From: an uncultured bacterium
Lineage (GTDB): Bacteria > Actinomycetota > Coriobacteriia > Coriobacteriales > Coriobacteriaceae
NCBI GenBank assembly: GCA_905215945.1
Contig: CAJMRZ010000021.1
Location: forward strand, 1-14,608
Reading direction: 5' to 3'
Length of the DNA stretch: 14,608 nucleotides
The translations under genes were made by a program, and so were the position numbers. The first letter of the stretch is position 1, and each line of letters starts with the position of its first letter. The notes under the pieces are model-generated. The model made no database searches and was not told the DNA's origin. It worked only from the letters and a program-made list of their open reading frames with translations. Of this stretch, positions 14,413 to 14,608 are shown in pieces.

Positions 14413-14436
14413 ATTAAAGACCAACGAACGATTCGT
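14413..14436 (-). promoter_or_regulatory. Candidate mur operon -10 element and overlapping operator
   Basis: On the minus strand TTTAAT (14418-14413) matches the -10 consensus at 5 of 6 positions, but no -35 is recognisable. Just upstream the palindrome ACGAA-nnn-TTCGT (14424-14436) sits between the -10 and -35 positions, a place where a bound repressor would block polymerase. A weak -35 would suit a regulated promoter. The functional reading is an inference. Confidence 0.35.
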
Positions 14437-14456
14437 ACCGGATACAAACAGCTTTT

Positions 14457-14473
14457 GCGGTACATTGTGCCGC
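14457..14473. promoter_or_regulatory. 17-bp palindrome upstream of murR
   Basis: GCGGTACATTGTGCCGC (14457-14473) is palindromic apart from its centre and one pair: arms GCGG/CCGC and ACA/TGT pair, with a T/G wobble between them. It lies about 70 bp before the murR start and downstream of the terminator at 14486-14512. CGGTAC (14458-14463) is also inverted as GTACCG at 14435-14440, next to the other candidate operator. It is a plausible MurR site. Confidence 0.35.
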
Positions 14474-14485
14474 ATCGTGGCGCAC

Positions 14486-14512
14486 AAAGGGCGAGCGTTC
14501 TACCGCTCGCCC
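14486..14512 (-). terminator. Terminator-like hairpin upstream of the mur operon
   Basis: GGGCGAGCG and CGCTCGCCC form a perfect 9-bp stem with a 6-nt loop. On the minus strand TTTGTG follows, a short T-tract. It would end transcription of a minus-strand gene lying to the right, and so isolates the mur operon. Confidence 0.65.
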
Positions 14513-14513
14513 C

Positions 14514-14608
14514 TCAAATCCGACCGCTCGGAAATACGCGCGACACAAAATAATTCAACGAGGCCGCATTATCAGAAACGGGTTTGTTACCGGCTAGCGC
14601 CTCGCATG
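14514..14608 (-). CDS. Possible 3' end of a minus-strand gene, cut by window edge
   Basis: One minus-strand frame is open from the right edge for 30 codons (ending NYFVSRVFPSGRI) to a TGA at 14514-14516. The terminator-like hairpin begins one base later, which is the position expected after a real gene. Against this, an open stretch this short occurs often by chance and its third codon positions are only about half G/C, lower than in the genes nearby. I do not recognise the sequence. If it is not coding, the last 95 bases hold nothing I can name. Confidence 0.3.
   Translation of the reverse strand, partial: CEALAGNKPVSDNAASLNYFVSRVFPSGRI

Overview
The window looks like a chromosomal segment of a strict anaerobe of the Coriobacteriia (Collinsella-like). 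This is an inference from the high but not extreme G+C, G/C-ending codons, a short rubredoxin beside an FMN flavin reductase, tRNA genes with encoded CCA, and an S. aureus-like N-acetylmuramate (MurNAc) operon in an otherwise actinobacterial setting. Nothing in the sequence fixes the species.

Layout, left to right. (1) 1-3207, minus: gltB, the glutamate synthase large subunit, cut by the left edge inside its FMN domain. (2) 3208-3746: a gene-free divergent region with three tandem 80-bp palindromic units. (3) 3747-5852, plus: gpmA (phosphoglycerate mutase), then an Nramp Mn/Fe transporter. (4) 5881-6741: a degraded half-copy of the 80-bp family, a terminator, and two minus-strand redox genes, a 47-aa rubredoxin and a flavin reductase. 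(5) 6793-8660, minus: a tRNA-Gln/tRNA-Glu pair with promoter and terminator, then a TPR-like gene overlapping smpB, a long palindrome and a terminator. (6) 8863-9853: a small orphan gene facing an ArsC/Spx-like gene, with a second palindromic array (three 62-bp units) between them. (7) 9946-14389, minus: murR-murQ-murP-mupG, for uptake and breakdown of MurNAc-containing cell-wall sugars, with a terminator-like hairpin between murP and mupG. (8) 14413-14608: candidate operators, a terminator, and possibly the tail of another gene.

How the genes work together. MurP (PTS EIIBC) would import and 6-phosphorylate MurNAc or MurNAc-GlcNAc. MupG would split the phosphorylated disaccharide and MurQ would remove the lactyl ether to give GlcNAc-6-phosphate. 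MurR, an RpiR/SIS-type regulator at the head of the operon, would sense MurNAc-6-phosphate. The flavin reductase and rubredoxin look like the two halves of high-molecular-weight rubredoxin (Hrb) encoded as separate genes, an electron-transfer pair for O2, peroxide or NO detoxification.

The least explained content is the intergenic DNA: three unrelated families of long-armed palindromes (arms 16-22 bp, loops 14-23 bp). Two of them form arrays of exactly three units with exact 80-bp and 62-bp periods, and arm differences between units are partly compensated.
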